Shown here in pieces: positions 36,462-48,052 of a stretch of 64,000 nt of DNA (position 1 is the stretch's first letter; every line of letters starts with the position of its first letter). The stretch spans positions 5,146,001 to 5,210,000 of the forward strand of contig NC_070571.1 in NCBI RefSeq assembly GCF_026914185.1, read 5' to 3'. The position numbers were made by a program, and so were the translations under genes. This stretch comes from Puccinia triticina (Eukaryota; Basidiomycota; Pucciniomycetes; Pucciniales; Pucciniaceae). The notes under the pieces were generated by a model. The model searched no databases. It was not told where the DNA came from and saw only the letters and a program-made list of their open reading frames with translations.

Positions 36462-37285
36462 GGGGGAGTCGCGGGTGGGAGAACGTGAAGAGGGAGATAG
36501 AAGGCGAGGACAAGAAGTGAAGGCTTACAAAATGGGGGCGAAATTGACTTGGGTGGGGAAACAACAAGACACGGCCTCTTTTGAATGCCTGGCCAGACGT
36601 GGAGGCCGTTGTTGGCTGGTGCCTTTGTGAGGAGCGCGATATCCTTTGAACCTGTGCTGACCTATCGCGGGGGATAGTACAGGTCATCACATGCAAGCTG
36701 ATCGCGCGCTGACGCTGCGATTTTTGTGAATTTTGCGCGTCACAGACTGAGGGAGGTTTGCGGCTCAGGTGCACCCGCAGATGCTTTGCATGTACAGTGG
36801 GGTGAGATGCATGGAGCTTGTGACTCACGTCTGGCTGGGCCCAATGTCCAGCACGGGCGGGAGTGCAAGACCCGCTGGTGACCGCGCATCGGGGGTCTGT
36901 AGGGGGAAGTGTCCCCGAACCCCATTGTGCGGCTGTCTGATGTTTGTCCACCCTGACGTTCGCGCGAACGTCAGGGTGGACATCGCACAGCGTTGACCAA
37001 CAACTCAACTGCCCTCTGATCCGGACCCCTTGAGACATATCCGGTGCAACACCACACACCTCTTCAAATATGGCAGCCAGTCTAGTCCTCGTCCACCATT
37101 AAATCACAGTTGGGACTAGGCGCGCACAAAAACCAAGTTTACCCACAACTGATGGCACCACGCATGCATTTGGCGTAGCATGGGGTCCTTCGGCCCAACA
37201 CATTTGAGCTTCCATTGCTGCACGCAAGACAAGAGATCCTCATTCATCACAAGGGAGGGCCCGACCGCAGAAACAGATAAAAAGA
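36462..37285. promoter_or_regulatory. Intergenic region between two cargo genes, with 38-bp palindrome
   Basis: This 824-bp gap lies 5' of the 780-aa gene and 3' of the 498-aa gene. It contains the second 38-bp palindrome (36945-36982). No other motif or open frame is convincing, so it should hold the terminator of one gene and the promoter of the other. Confidence 0.5.
36945..36982. repeat. 38-bp perfect palindrome, copy 2
   Basis: Identical to copies at 31105 and 44273 over all 38 bp, and preceded by TGTT and followed by TC as in copy 1. It sits 483 bp upstream of the 36461 start codon of the 780-aa gene. Confidence 0.98.
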
Positions 37286-38945
37286 CTAGTCTACATTCAT
37301 CGTCCCGCCAACACCCGCGCTAGGCCCGGCTGTCATACTGCTGCCTGTGAAAGGAGCCCCAGGGTGAGCCAACGCTGGATTCGCAGGTGGAGCATTCGGA
37401 GCTGAGTTAGCATTACGCTGGCAGAGCCTTTCGATGTCCTGAGCAATGAGTTCAAGCCCGCATGGTGGTGCCTTCGAAATCGTTTGCTGCTCGTATTGAC
37501 TCAACAGTTTCCAATAAGCCGTGTTGTAGCAATCGAGCGGTAAGCCATGCGGCACAGCCGAGATGCCTTTCGTTCTGATGAAGTTGCGCTTTGATCGAGC
37601 ATAGAGTCTGTCGTTCGTTGTAACAGTCTTGTGATGTCGCGCTTGGGCAATCACCATCTTGTCGAGGCTGTGGAGGACTGTGGTGAGGTGAGCGCTTCGC
37701 CAATCGGGGATCAACTTGATGGGTGCGTCACCCTCAGGCCCATCTTCAATGTCAGAGCCGCACTCCTTCTGTTCCACAACATGCGCCAATGTGATGTTGT
37801 GCTTGAACACTTTGTCGACCATCGCACATCGGTTCTCCCAGATCTTCCGAATCAGGCCGCAATGTCAACGAAATGACAACAACGGTCAGATCAGGGTGCT
37901 AACTCACTTTCTTTCGCCATCGTTGGTATTGCGCCTTGGTAGCCTTAGATGCTTTCTTCTTCTCAAATGCGTCAGGGCCCATCCTGGTGAAATCCCGCAT
38001 CTCCCGCGACTTTGTGTGGAGCCATCGTTTGATGATTGCCGGGGCTTGGCCGGCTTGCTCCTCGGATAATGGCATAGTGCGACGCAGCCAGTCAACGGGC
38101 CTGTTCGCCAGTACCTCGACAATCGTGGAGTTCCACGCGGATTCGGGGCCCGCTTCCCATTCAAAAGTGGCTCTTGAAATGCCTGCCAATGCCAGAGCCC
38201 TTTCCACATCAGATTTTGTGTGCAAGGTGATAGGTTTAACGGCATTGGGGGTGTGGTCCTTTTGCGAAGCTGGTGTGAATACCGGCAAAACCACATTCTT
38301 GCGAATCTCCTTTTCGGCAACGGAAACACAGTAATCTTGCTCGGCGACAGTTTTGTCGGACAGGGCTTCCCGAATTCGCTCGAGTTGTGTTAAGATTGTG
38401 CGAGTCCTCTTTTCAACCCAATAGAGGTCTTCGAGTTCTTTTGGTGTTGGAGCAGGGGGATAATCTTGAAGCTTCTCCGGACCTCCAAGAAAGAACTTCA
38501 CAAACCCTTGGATGCCCCGAGAGTACTTATCGCAATGTTCCGCAAGGGCCCCTTTCTGTGCGATCCTGGTCGCGCGCTGGCGAACTCGACGCTGGTTTGC
38601 AGCCTCTTGCACCGAATTCCTTTCCTTCCTCGCCTCTTCCACAACGAATTTAGGATCCAACGTCACTTCATCGGGCGCCTCTCCGGGTCCATTGTTGGTC
38701 GGTTCCTGCCCCTCCTCTGCGTTGGCCCTCACAAGTCAGAAGACTACCCGTATGGGAATAGTTGGAGTATGAATCAACTTGCCGCCAACATCAGTCTGCA
38801 TTGCCGAATCGCCACCCGCGGTTTGGAATCGAGGAACCAAAACATCCACCAGGCGCGTGATCCATGATTCGTCCTTGTTGGCGTTGGAGGCACCGCCGTT
38901 GGGCGCTCCCTCACCGGGAGGGTTGGCAGTAGAATTCTCAGACAT
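37286..38945 (-). CDS. Transposon cargo protein, 498 aa, function unknown
   Basis: Three minus-strand exons, 38945-38816, 38716-37908 and 37843-37286, give 498 residues. The first intron was placed to skip an in-frame TGA near 38737; its phase then agrees at every later junction. The protein is hydrophilic: an N-terminal ESWITRLVDVLVPRF segment; a long charged helix (VEEARKERNSVQEAANQRR, about 70-90); a central VERALALAGISRATFEWE; a Lys-rich stretch EKKKASKATKAQYQRWRKK; and a C-terminal part with RLYARSKRNFIR and GLPLDCYNTAYWKLL before a Pro/Ala-rich tail. I know no family. The position between the transposase and the 780-aa gene, on the same strand, suggests an element-encoded accessory protein. 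Confidence 0.75.
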
Positions 38946-39211
38946 TGTAGACGTTTCAGAAGTGGATTGATGGCAAGGTTTCAATAGTCGAACTTGATCA
39001 GGCAGGAGGAGAGCTCAGAGCAACAACAAGATGAATAACAGCGGACTTGATGAAATGTTCCAGAAATGACCCCCACTCTGCCTGAGGCTAAAGCACGGAG
39101 GTACAGAGAGAGAGGACCTCGCATCATTTGCCGCTCACTTCATCCCCCTTCTGTCTGTCCCAAATGCACCCAAGCAACCATCCCCTTTGACAATGCCGCC
39201 AATGCACTCAT

Positions 39212-42200
39212 TCATGCATTGTCCACAAGGCTTTCCCATCCCTAAATCAAGATCAACCAAACAAGGTCCAACAGACTGCTCAGCATTCCAACCAAACACG
39301 GCTTTGCCCCTTCGAATCGAAATTTACTTACTGCAGACCCTAGTCCCACCGCACTGATTGTTTCATTCGTTAATCCAAACGTTCCCGCAGGGTTCTTCAT
39401 ACATGCCACATGACCTATGATCTCTTCACTCGCAATCACAGCCAATGCCTCGTAATTAGCCTGAACCAGCCGACAGTTGAGGTCTGGATAATTTCTGTAC
39501 GGATCTTCGTCCCGGGGTACTTCTCGAAACGGCTTGACCACCACCCAAGTTCTTCCGGGTGTGTTGTCTGAAAGGAAAATCCGCTCTATCTCCCCAAATC
39601 GCTGACAATTACCAAGGTGGAACTCAACCAAAGAATTCCCATGGTGATTCTCCCTCGACGTGAACGTCTTCCGGTTGATACACATACTGGGTACTACATT
39701 GACCAGAGAAGTGAGCCGATGGTTTTCAGGAACAACACGCGACTGCCCTTGGGACCGCTCTTGTCGAGACACCGCACGCTTCCACTTCAAAAACACAGGC
39801 TCATCCAAGCTTGTGTTCATTGGTATCCTGTCAGAGCCATCTTCCGTCGAATGGTGTTCATTGGCTGCGCCATTAAGAAGGCCTTTGAATGTCGAGTGCA
39901 TATGCCATTTGTGCGTCAAAGTCTTTGGTAGCTCATCTGTCGTATGGGGTGGAACAGAGAGTCAATTCACATCACTGAACGGCAGCACAAGGTGCAAAGC
40001 TCGATCTCACCTGGATGATGATTTGTAGGCAACTTTTGTAACATCCCATTCACCCGCTCTTGGGCCCATGCAGCTGTTGAGCGTGGTGGACCAAACCTCC
40101 TAATGACATCCGGGTAATGCTGGGTGAGATGTAAGTTGGGCTTACTCACTTCTGCAGGCCAACCTTGCTGAAGACATTTCCGGTAGCGGATTATCATATC
40201 ATCAAGTTCTCCCAGGTCGTTCAGTTTGATCTTGGGTAGTGTAAGGAAGTGGGTGATGTGACTCAATGTGGTAGTTGACTCTAACAGCTTGGAAATTCGA
40301 TGTTTGCTTTCCGCTGTGCCTGCGTTCTCAGAAGCTTTGACCCACAACGGAATTAGAGCGATTGTGTAGTAAACCTTGTACAAAATCAGCCATTCTGCTC
40401 CCTTCAGGGAACCATGGCTGGCCGAGCCCAAGTTGCGTGGCACCCTATCAATCCACGCGGGCACCACTGTATGAAGAATGGTGCGGCGGATAACATCGAG
40501 TTCCTCAGGCAAGATCCGGGGTTGATCCTTGTCCTGCAGTTGGGAAAGTAGTTCCGTTGTCCGGCGTTGACCGGTGATTGTACAGTCACTCTCCCGATCC
40601 TCTTGCGACTCAGCATATGACTCATCCTCGCTTTCACTGTAAAGCGCTCGCTTGCGCCGCCGTAGGTCGTAGGAGTGCGTGGATGATGGTTGCGATTTCT
40701 CTCCGGAGCCTGCTTGTGAGTGAGAGCTTGACCTCGATGGATCTTGATCGGCCGTGGTGATGGGGGGATTCACATTGCCTCGTCTTCGTTTGACCCGAGT
40801 CTCAGGGGCCACAGTCTCTTGAAGGTCTTCAAGTTTTCGTTTCCCTTTGCGCCTTGCCGTTGGTCGGGATACTTCATTGAAAGGAGGCTCTTTGTAGGAC
40901 GCATCGTTCTGCCACTGTTCATCTATTTCTTGCATGGACTTGAGTTGCGCGCCAGCCAAAGGCAAGGACATGAATCTGACGCTATGATCCTTGAGATCCC
41001 CAAGGACTAGCGCGTGCATCAACTCGATTGAGCAGTGATCGATTGGTCGCCAGTAGGGTAATTCGTTAAGCACACTCCACCTTGCTCCGTGTGTCTTGGT
41101 GAACTTCTTTCGTTCAGTTGCGTTCTGAAGAGTCAGCCATGCGGAGGCATGGCGTAGGTGTTCCTCGTTGGTCCGTCTCGGAAACTTAGATGGATCCGTC
41201 TCCTCCAAGTTTGTTTTAGGTAAAAGACAATAAGAACAGAAAAGGTTCGCCGCATGACTACCAAATCCAGCAGTTTTCCGCAGGGCTGGAAGGTCTGCAA
41301 TCAATGGGAAGATCGCGACTCGGATGGTTCTCCCAGTGGGATGCAGACTTGTTGCTTCATAGGTAACTCCTCTCCAAAACTCATTCAGCTCATCAACCAA
41401 AGGCTGCAAGACATGGTTCAGCTGTTCGAGTTTGGGCTCTGTTGGCCCGGGAATAACACCGAAAAGAAAGATGTTTTCCACTTTGTAACGAGACGTTGCA
41501 GGTAGATTCAAGCAAACCATAGTAATTGCTCCCACAGAGTTGTGCTTGCCCAGATTCGAGCTACCTTCGGCATTGAACCAGTCCAGATAGAGACTGAAGA
41601 CGAGGTTTCCCGAAGCCTGTGTGTAGATCCCGGTACCATCATCGGCATTTGGGAATTCTCGCCAGACAGAGCCATGCCACACATCTTCCATTGGCTGGTC
41701 GTCGGTCCAAGTGGTAGATACCAGACTCGATTCTAGAAGGGTTTCAAAGGGGGGTTGGAGAAGGCGCCCCTGCAACCACGACTTCAAAGAGACATACGTG
41801 AACGTGCGAACAGGGATCAGCTGGTTTTTTGCGACCACCTGGAAGAGGTCTTCGTCACATTTTGGGTCAATCTCCTGCGCTTTAGCCCACTTGCAATATC
41901 CTTGCCTTTTGGAGAGAAACGGCTGGGTGCATTTTTGCGGCTTGTTTGGGCGCCCTGATTCGATCACGTAGAGGGCAAAACACTTTCTGCAACAGATCCG
42001 GGTTGTTGAGTCGGGATTTAGGCCGAGACGATGAAAAACGGCCTCCTGGGTCTTCGGAATTTGCTGAATGATGGGGGTTGGGTCAATAGCAGTCTGGTTA
42101 TTGTTGTTCCAAATGCTGCCGAGAAGTAACACATTCGATCGTGCGGCTTTCAAGAAATCTACTGCTCCAGCTTTACTAAGCTTATGGGTAAATATGGCGC

Positions 42201-42572
42201 TTGCGAGTTGGAGCATGACTTGCCGGCAGTAATCTTCTTCAAGGAGACCAGGCCTTGATTTGGTGTTAACCTCCGCAACGGCTGTGGAGCTACTGGCCAC
42301 ATTCTACCAATGCTTATCAGTGCCCTCAGCCAGTTGTTTGATGAAATAGTGAACAGGGGGACAAGATCACCTACATGCAACGTCGAGGCAAGCAATCCTG
42401 CTGCTGGTGCGCCAGCGTGCTGTGCATTATTGGGTAATTTCTTCTGATGTTGTTCGAACACACGCTTGGACAAAACCCTGCCACAAACGATCCCTTCACC
42501 TTCTTGCTCGTGTTGTGTCTTGTTACAGCCGAAGTGCTCACAGCGGCAAATGTACTTCGGTCGTTGGGACAT
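39212..42572 (-). CDS. tnp2-like: Tnp2-like transposase (CACTA/EnSpm class)
   Basis: Four minus-strand exons, 42572-42375, 42303-40011, 39936-39332 and 39241-39212, yield 1041 residues. Tnp2-like basidiomycete transposases are recognised by an N-terminal Cys/His module (CRCEHFGCNKTQH...C), a second cysteine cluster with CRKCFALY (about 170), the core SLYLDWFNAEGSSN (Asp about 307), ITMVCLNLPATSRY and VENIFLFGVIPGPTEP, then FGSHAANLFCSYC and IELMHALVLGDLKDH. A basic nuclear-targeting stretch (RRKGKRK, VKRRRG) interrupts the body. The C-terminal part has WAQERVNGMLQKL, RTWVVVKPF and IIGHVACMKNPAGTFGL. Every exon is open. The protein would bind the terminal repeats and cut and join the element. 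The exact catalytic triad is inferred, and the short last exon is the least certain. Confidence 0.88.
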
Positions 42573-43172
42573 GGTCGAGGCTTTGAGAACGTGAGAAAGT
42601 TGCCACTGGAAGCTGGTAAATGTTTTCAATGAATTAGGTCAAGTCTATGTTGTGTCTGCTGCCCCGTCTCCTCCGTGGCAGAGTCATAGTCTGGAAGACA
42701 GGAGAAACATGAGCCTAGTTAACGCCCTCCTAAGGTGAACGTGTTTCGACGAAGGCGTGACCTTGGAATGTTCTCTTGGAACCGGTGATGCCACACAAAA
42801 CACACTAGGAACATGTGATTCCAGTAGCACTCAAACAATACCATAGGCGATGGCTGCATATATCTATTCTGGCGGAGACCGCCTCATGTCTTCATGAGTC
42901 ATCTTCCGGCACGGCAGAATCTGCAGTACGCAAATTCTAAAATGACGTGTCCGTTCTAAATGCCCCAGTTCTTTGCGCAGATACTGATGGTCTTCATGAC
43001 CGAAGCGGGGCCTGCATGACTGAAATAACTGGCGACGGAAGACCGAAGCGCACATATATCACTGGGATCCCCCTCTGCCTGAAATTCCGCAGGTCAACAT
43101 TCCGCCAACTTGCAGTTGTCTTATTCACAACGACACCAACACATCCTCAGCTCCATAGTTACTAGTCCTACA
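42573..43172. promoter_or_regulatory. Divergent intergenic region between transposase and small (+) gene
   Basis: Start codons point away from each other across 600 bp, so the stretch should contain both promoters. I see no clear TATA box or repeat. It lacks the 38-bp palindrome found in two other intergenic regions of the element. Confidence 0.5.
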
Positions 43173-43619
43173 ATGCCACCCACTCGAGTCCAACTCACTC
43201 ATGCGCAATTGCAATGGCTACAAGAGATGCAGCAGCTGATTGATCAAGAGATGACCGACCGGGAGGTGGATCCAACAACATCACAGCCCAAGGAAGATTC
43301 TGAACCTCAACTTTGGGTCAACTGGAATCTTGCGTACCGGTTCCAGGGGCAGCTCATATGCGAGGCGGCTAACAGGAAGATCCCAGAAAAGGCTACTCCC
43401 AATGTCTACGCTAGTTGGAATGTCATCAGGAATCGTCTTGGAAAAGGTAAGTATGCCTCACTCCAGACGCTGTTGGGCTGGAGGTCTGATAGATAGACAA
43501 ACCCTCCTTGTGCATTGGCAGGTCCGATCCTGTATGACGAGGCTCAAGAACGCAGCCCTGACACTGCACGGGACGAGCAAGGATCTTCGTCCAGTGGACC
43601 TGGGGCCATGAGTTTCTGA
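43173..43619 (+). CDS. Small transposon cargo protein, 123 aa, function unknown
   Basis: Exons 43173-43446 and 43522-43619 are joined by a 75-nt GT-AG intron in phase. The product starts MPPTRVQLTHAQLQWLQEMQ, a helix-forming segment, and continues with a central Trp-containing part (PQLWVNWNLAYRFQGQLICE) and a conserved-looking AANRKIPEKATPNVYASWNV, then an acidic/Ser-rich tail. Its size and basic-hydrophobic helix could suit a small DNA- or protein-binding factor, but that is speculation; no family is recognised. It is transcribed divergently from the transposase, a common arrangement for accessory genes of mobile elements. Confidence 0.65.
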
Positions 43620-44557
43620 TCCTCTGTGTACGTGTACTCTGAACCCAATTCCTTCATCCTAGCCACTGATGCTGACATGTGATATTTGAGAATTAGTGAA
43701 AAGAAGATTGTGCCGCATTCCCCAGGGTGCCGTGCCCTCCGGCAGTGACAAGGCCCTTCTCTAGTAGTGCGACAGTCTGCTTAAATGCCCGGCCTTCCTT
43801 TCACATTGGATCTCTTTGTATCTTCTCATGGTTCCAGTTGCTGCCATGCAGTTATAGGGATATCAGGGAGCGGAAATTCAGATCGGCACAAGGTTCCAAA
43901 CTGGAAACTTGCCCGACATGTTAGTAGGGCTTGAATTGTTTGCAATGGAACCTCAAGATACCTCCGCGGCTACTTGAAGGTTTCATCCTGCTGTGGCAAC
44001 AGGAGCTCGGTGGAATACCGGCTTATCGCAAGGACAATCCGTACCAGCATTTCACTTGAGCTCTACCATGAGTTAGGGCTTTTGGTGGCCGCACTCTTGG
44101 GATGACAGTGCAAGTTTCATGTCTTCGCAGGACGGGGTGGAGGTTGCCATTAGACTGTCCTGTGGGAGGTCAGGAGCGGTCGTTCAACAGCGTAGCAACC
44201 GAGCAATGCCCGCATTGCTCCGAGACTCCAGCTTCAAACGCCCCTGCTTGCGCCACTGTGGGTGGACGAAAATGTCCACCCTGACGTTCGCGCGAACGTC
44301 AGGGTGGACATCATGCCCCAAGCTACAACCACAAATAGAGCGCCTCTCATACTCCGTTGAGCTCTGTTTGGGCCAAGGAGCTCCCTTTGTTCGCCCCCGG
44401 GGCTGCCTGTCCCTCCCCTTGTCGTTGTTTGTCAATGAGAACCCTTTGTCTCAGCTACAACAAGTTTGATCCTGGAATACATATAGCTCCATCCATCGAA
44501 TGGCCCAGCTTATCATTCCCCCCTCCTGCGTGTGCCTGCTTGTGGCGGCTTCCCGCA
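43620..44557. other. Intergenic region with third palindrome copy
   Basis: No gene is visible between the 123-aa and 345-aa genes. The only distinct element is the 38-bp palindrome at 44273-44310, 248 bp upstream of the next ATG. An upstream in-frame extension of the next gene is open back to about 44357, but its composition (Cys/Pro/Leu-rich) looks non-coding. Confidence 0.5.
44273..44310. repeat. 38-bp perfect palindrome, copy 3
   Basis: Identical to the copies at 31105 and 36945. Here the palindrome extends by one base on each side (A...T) to 40 bp. It lies 248 bp upstream of the start codon at 44558. Confidence 0.98.
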
Positions 44558-45666
44558 ATGTCATCCCCTACAATCCTATTTGCGTCTGGCAAACCACCAT
44601 CGACGGCCGCCGGGAAAAATAAGATATACTCAACCCTCCTCCCAGACTCCAATTCATCCTGCGCTCGCAGCATATCCGCCTTCATCAGAACCTTACTCAA
44701 CTTGGTCAGCACACCCAAGAAAGCCGCTCCTGATGACTGGAGGATAGCTCCAGCCGCGGACAACTTTCACGTTGGTTCAAATCTACCCGACTCGATCCTT
44801 CTGCATCCGATAGACGCCATTCCAGCCGAAGCCCTTCAGCTCAAGTCGGAGAATGTCCCCCCTGTCTACCGAGCTCTTTTTCTGCAGGACCTCGCCACCT
44901 CAAACTTCCCCGGTAACACCTTTGCCTGGGATCATTCCTGGGATTCTCACTGGAACCAGCTCTTCGCAAAGTTTGTATTGAAACATTGGAAGCATGCCTA
45001 TGAGATAGGTGCTTTCAAAGTCTTTTTCATCGATCCTGCCGAGGCGAGCGACAACTCCATTCCGCGTGGCCTCCTCCATCGATGGTTTCTTGGTCGGCAA
45101 GATGGGCTTCGATTAGGTCGTTTTTCCAAGGACAAGGTTGTGAAGAAAAAGGAATCGCAAAGAAGAACAAAATTCCGCAGGCAGGTATGCACTTATTCAC
45201 TACCTGTGCTCCCTCTGAACCGCCATTGTATTCATGCACTTCAACTGCATTACAGGTTCAGGCTCATCGTCAAGAAACACTCTCCAAACTCAATCTGCCA
45301 CCTCGACTGGCTACACTCTTTGACAGTATCAAAGCCACCTCTGACACCGAGAAGATTCCTCCTAGAACTCTGCTCAAGTTGCCCCTGTCGTGGAGGTCTG
45401 CTGAATTTGCACAATTCGCCCAGAAGTTGGATCACATTTACACACGTAAGAAGACAATTACCAAAGGTCGGCGATTTGTAGACCAATACAATCTGGAATC
45501 TCGAAGAACGGATCCCGCCTCTCCTCCTGTGGTTCCAATCAACGATGTCCCACGGAGCCTCCCAGTCAACTGCTATGCACAATCTTACATGCTCACCCTG
45601 TTGGTTTCAGAAATCCAACTGCTCAACCCCCAGGCTTCTGTAGATTTTGATAGCGCACTCGGCTGA
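44558..45666 (+). CDS. Transposon cargo protein, 345 aa, function unknown
   Basis: Exons 44558-45184 and 45256-45666 are joined by a 71-nt GT-AG intron, phase 0. The start is the ATG opening MSSPTILFASGKPPSTAAGK. Features include HSWDSHWNQLFAKFVLKHWK, a Trp/His-rich helix near residue 135; FIDPAEASDNSIPRGLLHRW; a basic stretch RFSKDKVVKKKESQRRTKFR near 195; and a C-terminal PVNCYAQSYMLTLL motif. I recall unnamed proteins with similar W-rich then basic layout in rust genomes but cannot assign a domain. It is convergent with the SNF2 gene (182 bp between stop codons). Confidence 0.75.
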
Positions 45667-45848
45667 AAGGTGAATTCTCATTGCTCCGTGGTTGACTTGT
45701 TTGTACATCAACCTGACAGGTTGCCCATAAGTAACTGAGCACACTCATATGTCTCGTTTCCTACAGATGGCACACTCAGCCTACACTCGCATCAAGGCCA
45801 ACCACTCGTCAGGATCCTCTTCAGACAGCATGATTGCAGGAGTTTCAC

Positions 45849-48052
45849 TCACATAGCCAATTCCGCCTTCCTCCTCTGTACTTGATATATGTTTACCTCC
45901 AAAGTCCCTTGTACATAGTATCGGTACACATGGACAGGATGGACTTGTCCTAATCTGTAGAGTCGGTCAATGGCTTGCATCTCACTCGCAGGATTCCAGC
46001 TGGGTTCCTGCGGAGTCAAGCAGTTGTAAGTGTCGGCTCTTTCCCTTGATAACAAAAATGAAGATTGCTTGGTACCATCATGTAAACATTTTGTGCACAC
46101 CGTAAATCTATACCTACCCCTGCGGCCTGCAATGACGCCAGAAGAACGTTGCACTGGTTGTTGTTTCGAAATTGGTGAAGTTGCTCGTCACGCTTCTGCA
46201 GGGTGAATCCACCAGTTAGCCGAGCACAGGCAATGTCGTTTTCTGTGAGAGCTCGGTTGATGCTGGAAAATTGCATCAGCATGAGAAAGAAAAGGTTGAA
46301 TGTTGTGAAATCTACACACATTTCTAGAAATTCAACAAAACTTGAGAATATGACGGCCTTGGTCCGCGGAATACCTTCGACTCCGCTTAGAAACTGGGAC
46401 AGGTTGTTGACCAGATGTACAATCTTGCCTGAATCTTGCCATCGCCAGATTGGTTCAGTGAGTATCTGTGATCGAGCAAAGATTGGATGGTTGCAGGACT
46501 GACGAAGCCGAGTTAGCTGTCGGAAAAACTCGGCCGGATCCCAATGCGCTCCTGACAACCGCAGCCTGCCAAAATCATTTATAAACCGTTGATGCAACTC
46601 TCGAGAAACTTCCTCCCACTGCGACACCTGCTGTACCATGATGCCCTTCTCAACCTTAGGTGGAAGATTCAACACTACATCTTTGGTCCTCCTCAGGCAG
46701 ATGGCTTCCATTAGTTTAGTGAGTGTTCTTATCGCGTTTGGTTCCCCGACACTCAAATGTGGAACTAGATGTTGCCTCCACAGCTCGTTTTCACTCCATG
46801 GAGGGATGTTGAACAACGTGATCAAGCTTTGGAGGTCGGTGAGTCGGTTTTGCACTGGTGTTCCGGTTAAACATAGGAAGAACTTAGAACGCAGCTCGCA
46901 AATGTACTGGTGCCGTTTTGCATTGGGGTTCCTGATCAGGCTGCAATCATTGGAGCAACAATTAGGTAAGATGAAGGTGACATTACGGTCAGCGTATCTG
47001 ACTCACTGTGCTTCGTCCAAAACAATGCGGAACCAACAGAGGTCCAGAGATTCAACTGTTGGCTGGTTTGAATGTAACCGATTCCTACTATCGCCGATCA
47101 TTTCGTAGGTCGTCAACACCACCCTAGTCGACTGCAAGTCTTGTCTGCTTATTTGTGCTCGGTCCCGGCCGTGGAATACTAGGTAGGGTATTGCGTCATT
47201 TTTGAAGTGGATCTTGATTTCAGTCTCCCAATTCGAAAGTGTTGCAAGGGGGCAAATCACCAGGGTTGCCGCCGATCGGTCCGTCCATTCCGACCACAGA
47301 AATTCTACTGCTGAATCACCAGTAGCCGCGATATAGGCTAGTGTTGTCAAGGTTTTGCCTAAACCCATGTCATCAGCGAGTATTGATCCTTGCGCCTTGC
47401 TCGAGTCTTCTTTCTTGTCCTCGGCAGACCTGTTGAAAGCTGTGCGAAGCCAAGCATTGACAGGATGATCCCACAGGGAGGTCAGGTTGTTTCCAGAGTC
47501 TTCGTTCTTCCGGAGGAATCTGAGTGCAGTTAGCTGATGTGGTTTCAACACAGTTGTACATAGCCTCCGCGATGTCGAAAGCCAATGGTCCTCAGAGATG
47601 TTCTCTTCAGCACTTTCAGGCACATAGTGGGGTATATCAAAGAATAGACTAGGATTGTAGTTCCATATAGGTGTGAGCTCGACCCCGGCACCCTCAAACG
47701 CCAATCGGACTTGCGGGACATGCTCAGATCGACTGAAGACACATCCCCGTAGCTCGGGTTGGATTCGATGTTTGGTCACTACAAAGGCACGCAACTTGAT
47801 GATGCTGAAATCGGGAGGCTGGATTTCTCCGGCAACTGGAGTCGAACAGGAGCCAATTGGCCCTAACAACGGGCCGAGGTGTTCACTTGCCATTCGGTCC
47901 AGATCACTGATTCTCCGCTCGGGGGGGCAATAGACATGGATTCGCTGGCGGCCTCGTTGAAGAAAGGCAACCTGTGCGTCTTCACTGATCCAAGTCCGAT
48001 CTGAGATAGCAATTGGGATGATAAATAGACCAAGACAATATGTGCTAGCCAT
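45849..48052 (-). CDS. SNF2-family DNA-dependent ATPase/helicase carried by the transposon
   Basis: Minus-strand exons: 5' exon open from 48052 to 47007, then 46940-46320, 46262-46076 and 46007-45849; about 670 residues. SNF2 ATPases translocate on double-stranded DNA. Motifs in order: KPHQLTALRFL; Walker A GSILADDMGLGKTLTTLAYI; LVICPLATLSNWETEI; VVLTTYEMIGD; DEAH, formed exactly across the first intron; LTGTPVQNRLTDLQSLITLF; LRRTKDVVLNLPPKVE; RQSCNHPIF; VLLASLQAAGVGIDL; and EMQAIDRLYRLGQVHPVHVY (motif VI region). The closest type is Rad5/Rad16/HLTF-like, but there is no RING finger between the helicase halves and no clear HIRAN domain. Upstream exons at 48.06-48.7 kb are likely but unresolved, so the true start is uncertain. 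Confidence 0.85.

Noticed and set aside
38737..38739. TGA in the 498-aa cargo gene as evidence of a pseudogene
   Set aside because: An intron 38815-38717 (GTGGCG...CGCAG) removes it and all later phases agree; kept as a gene with a note.
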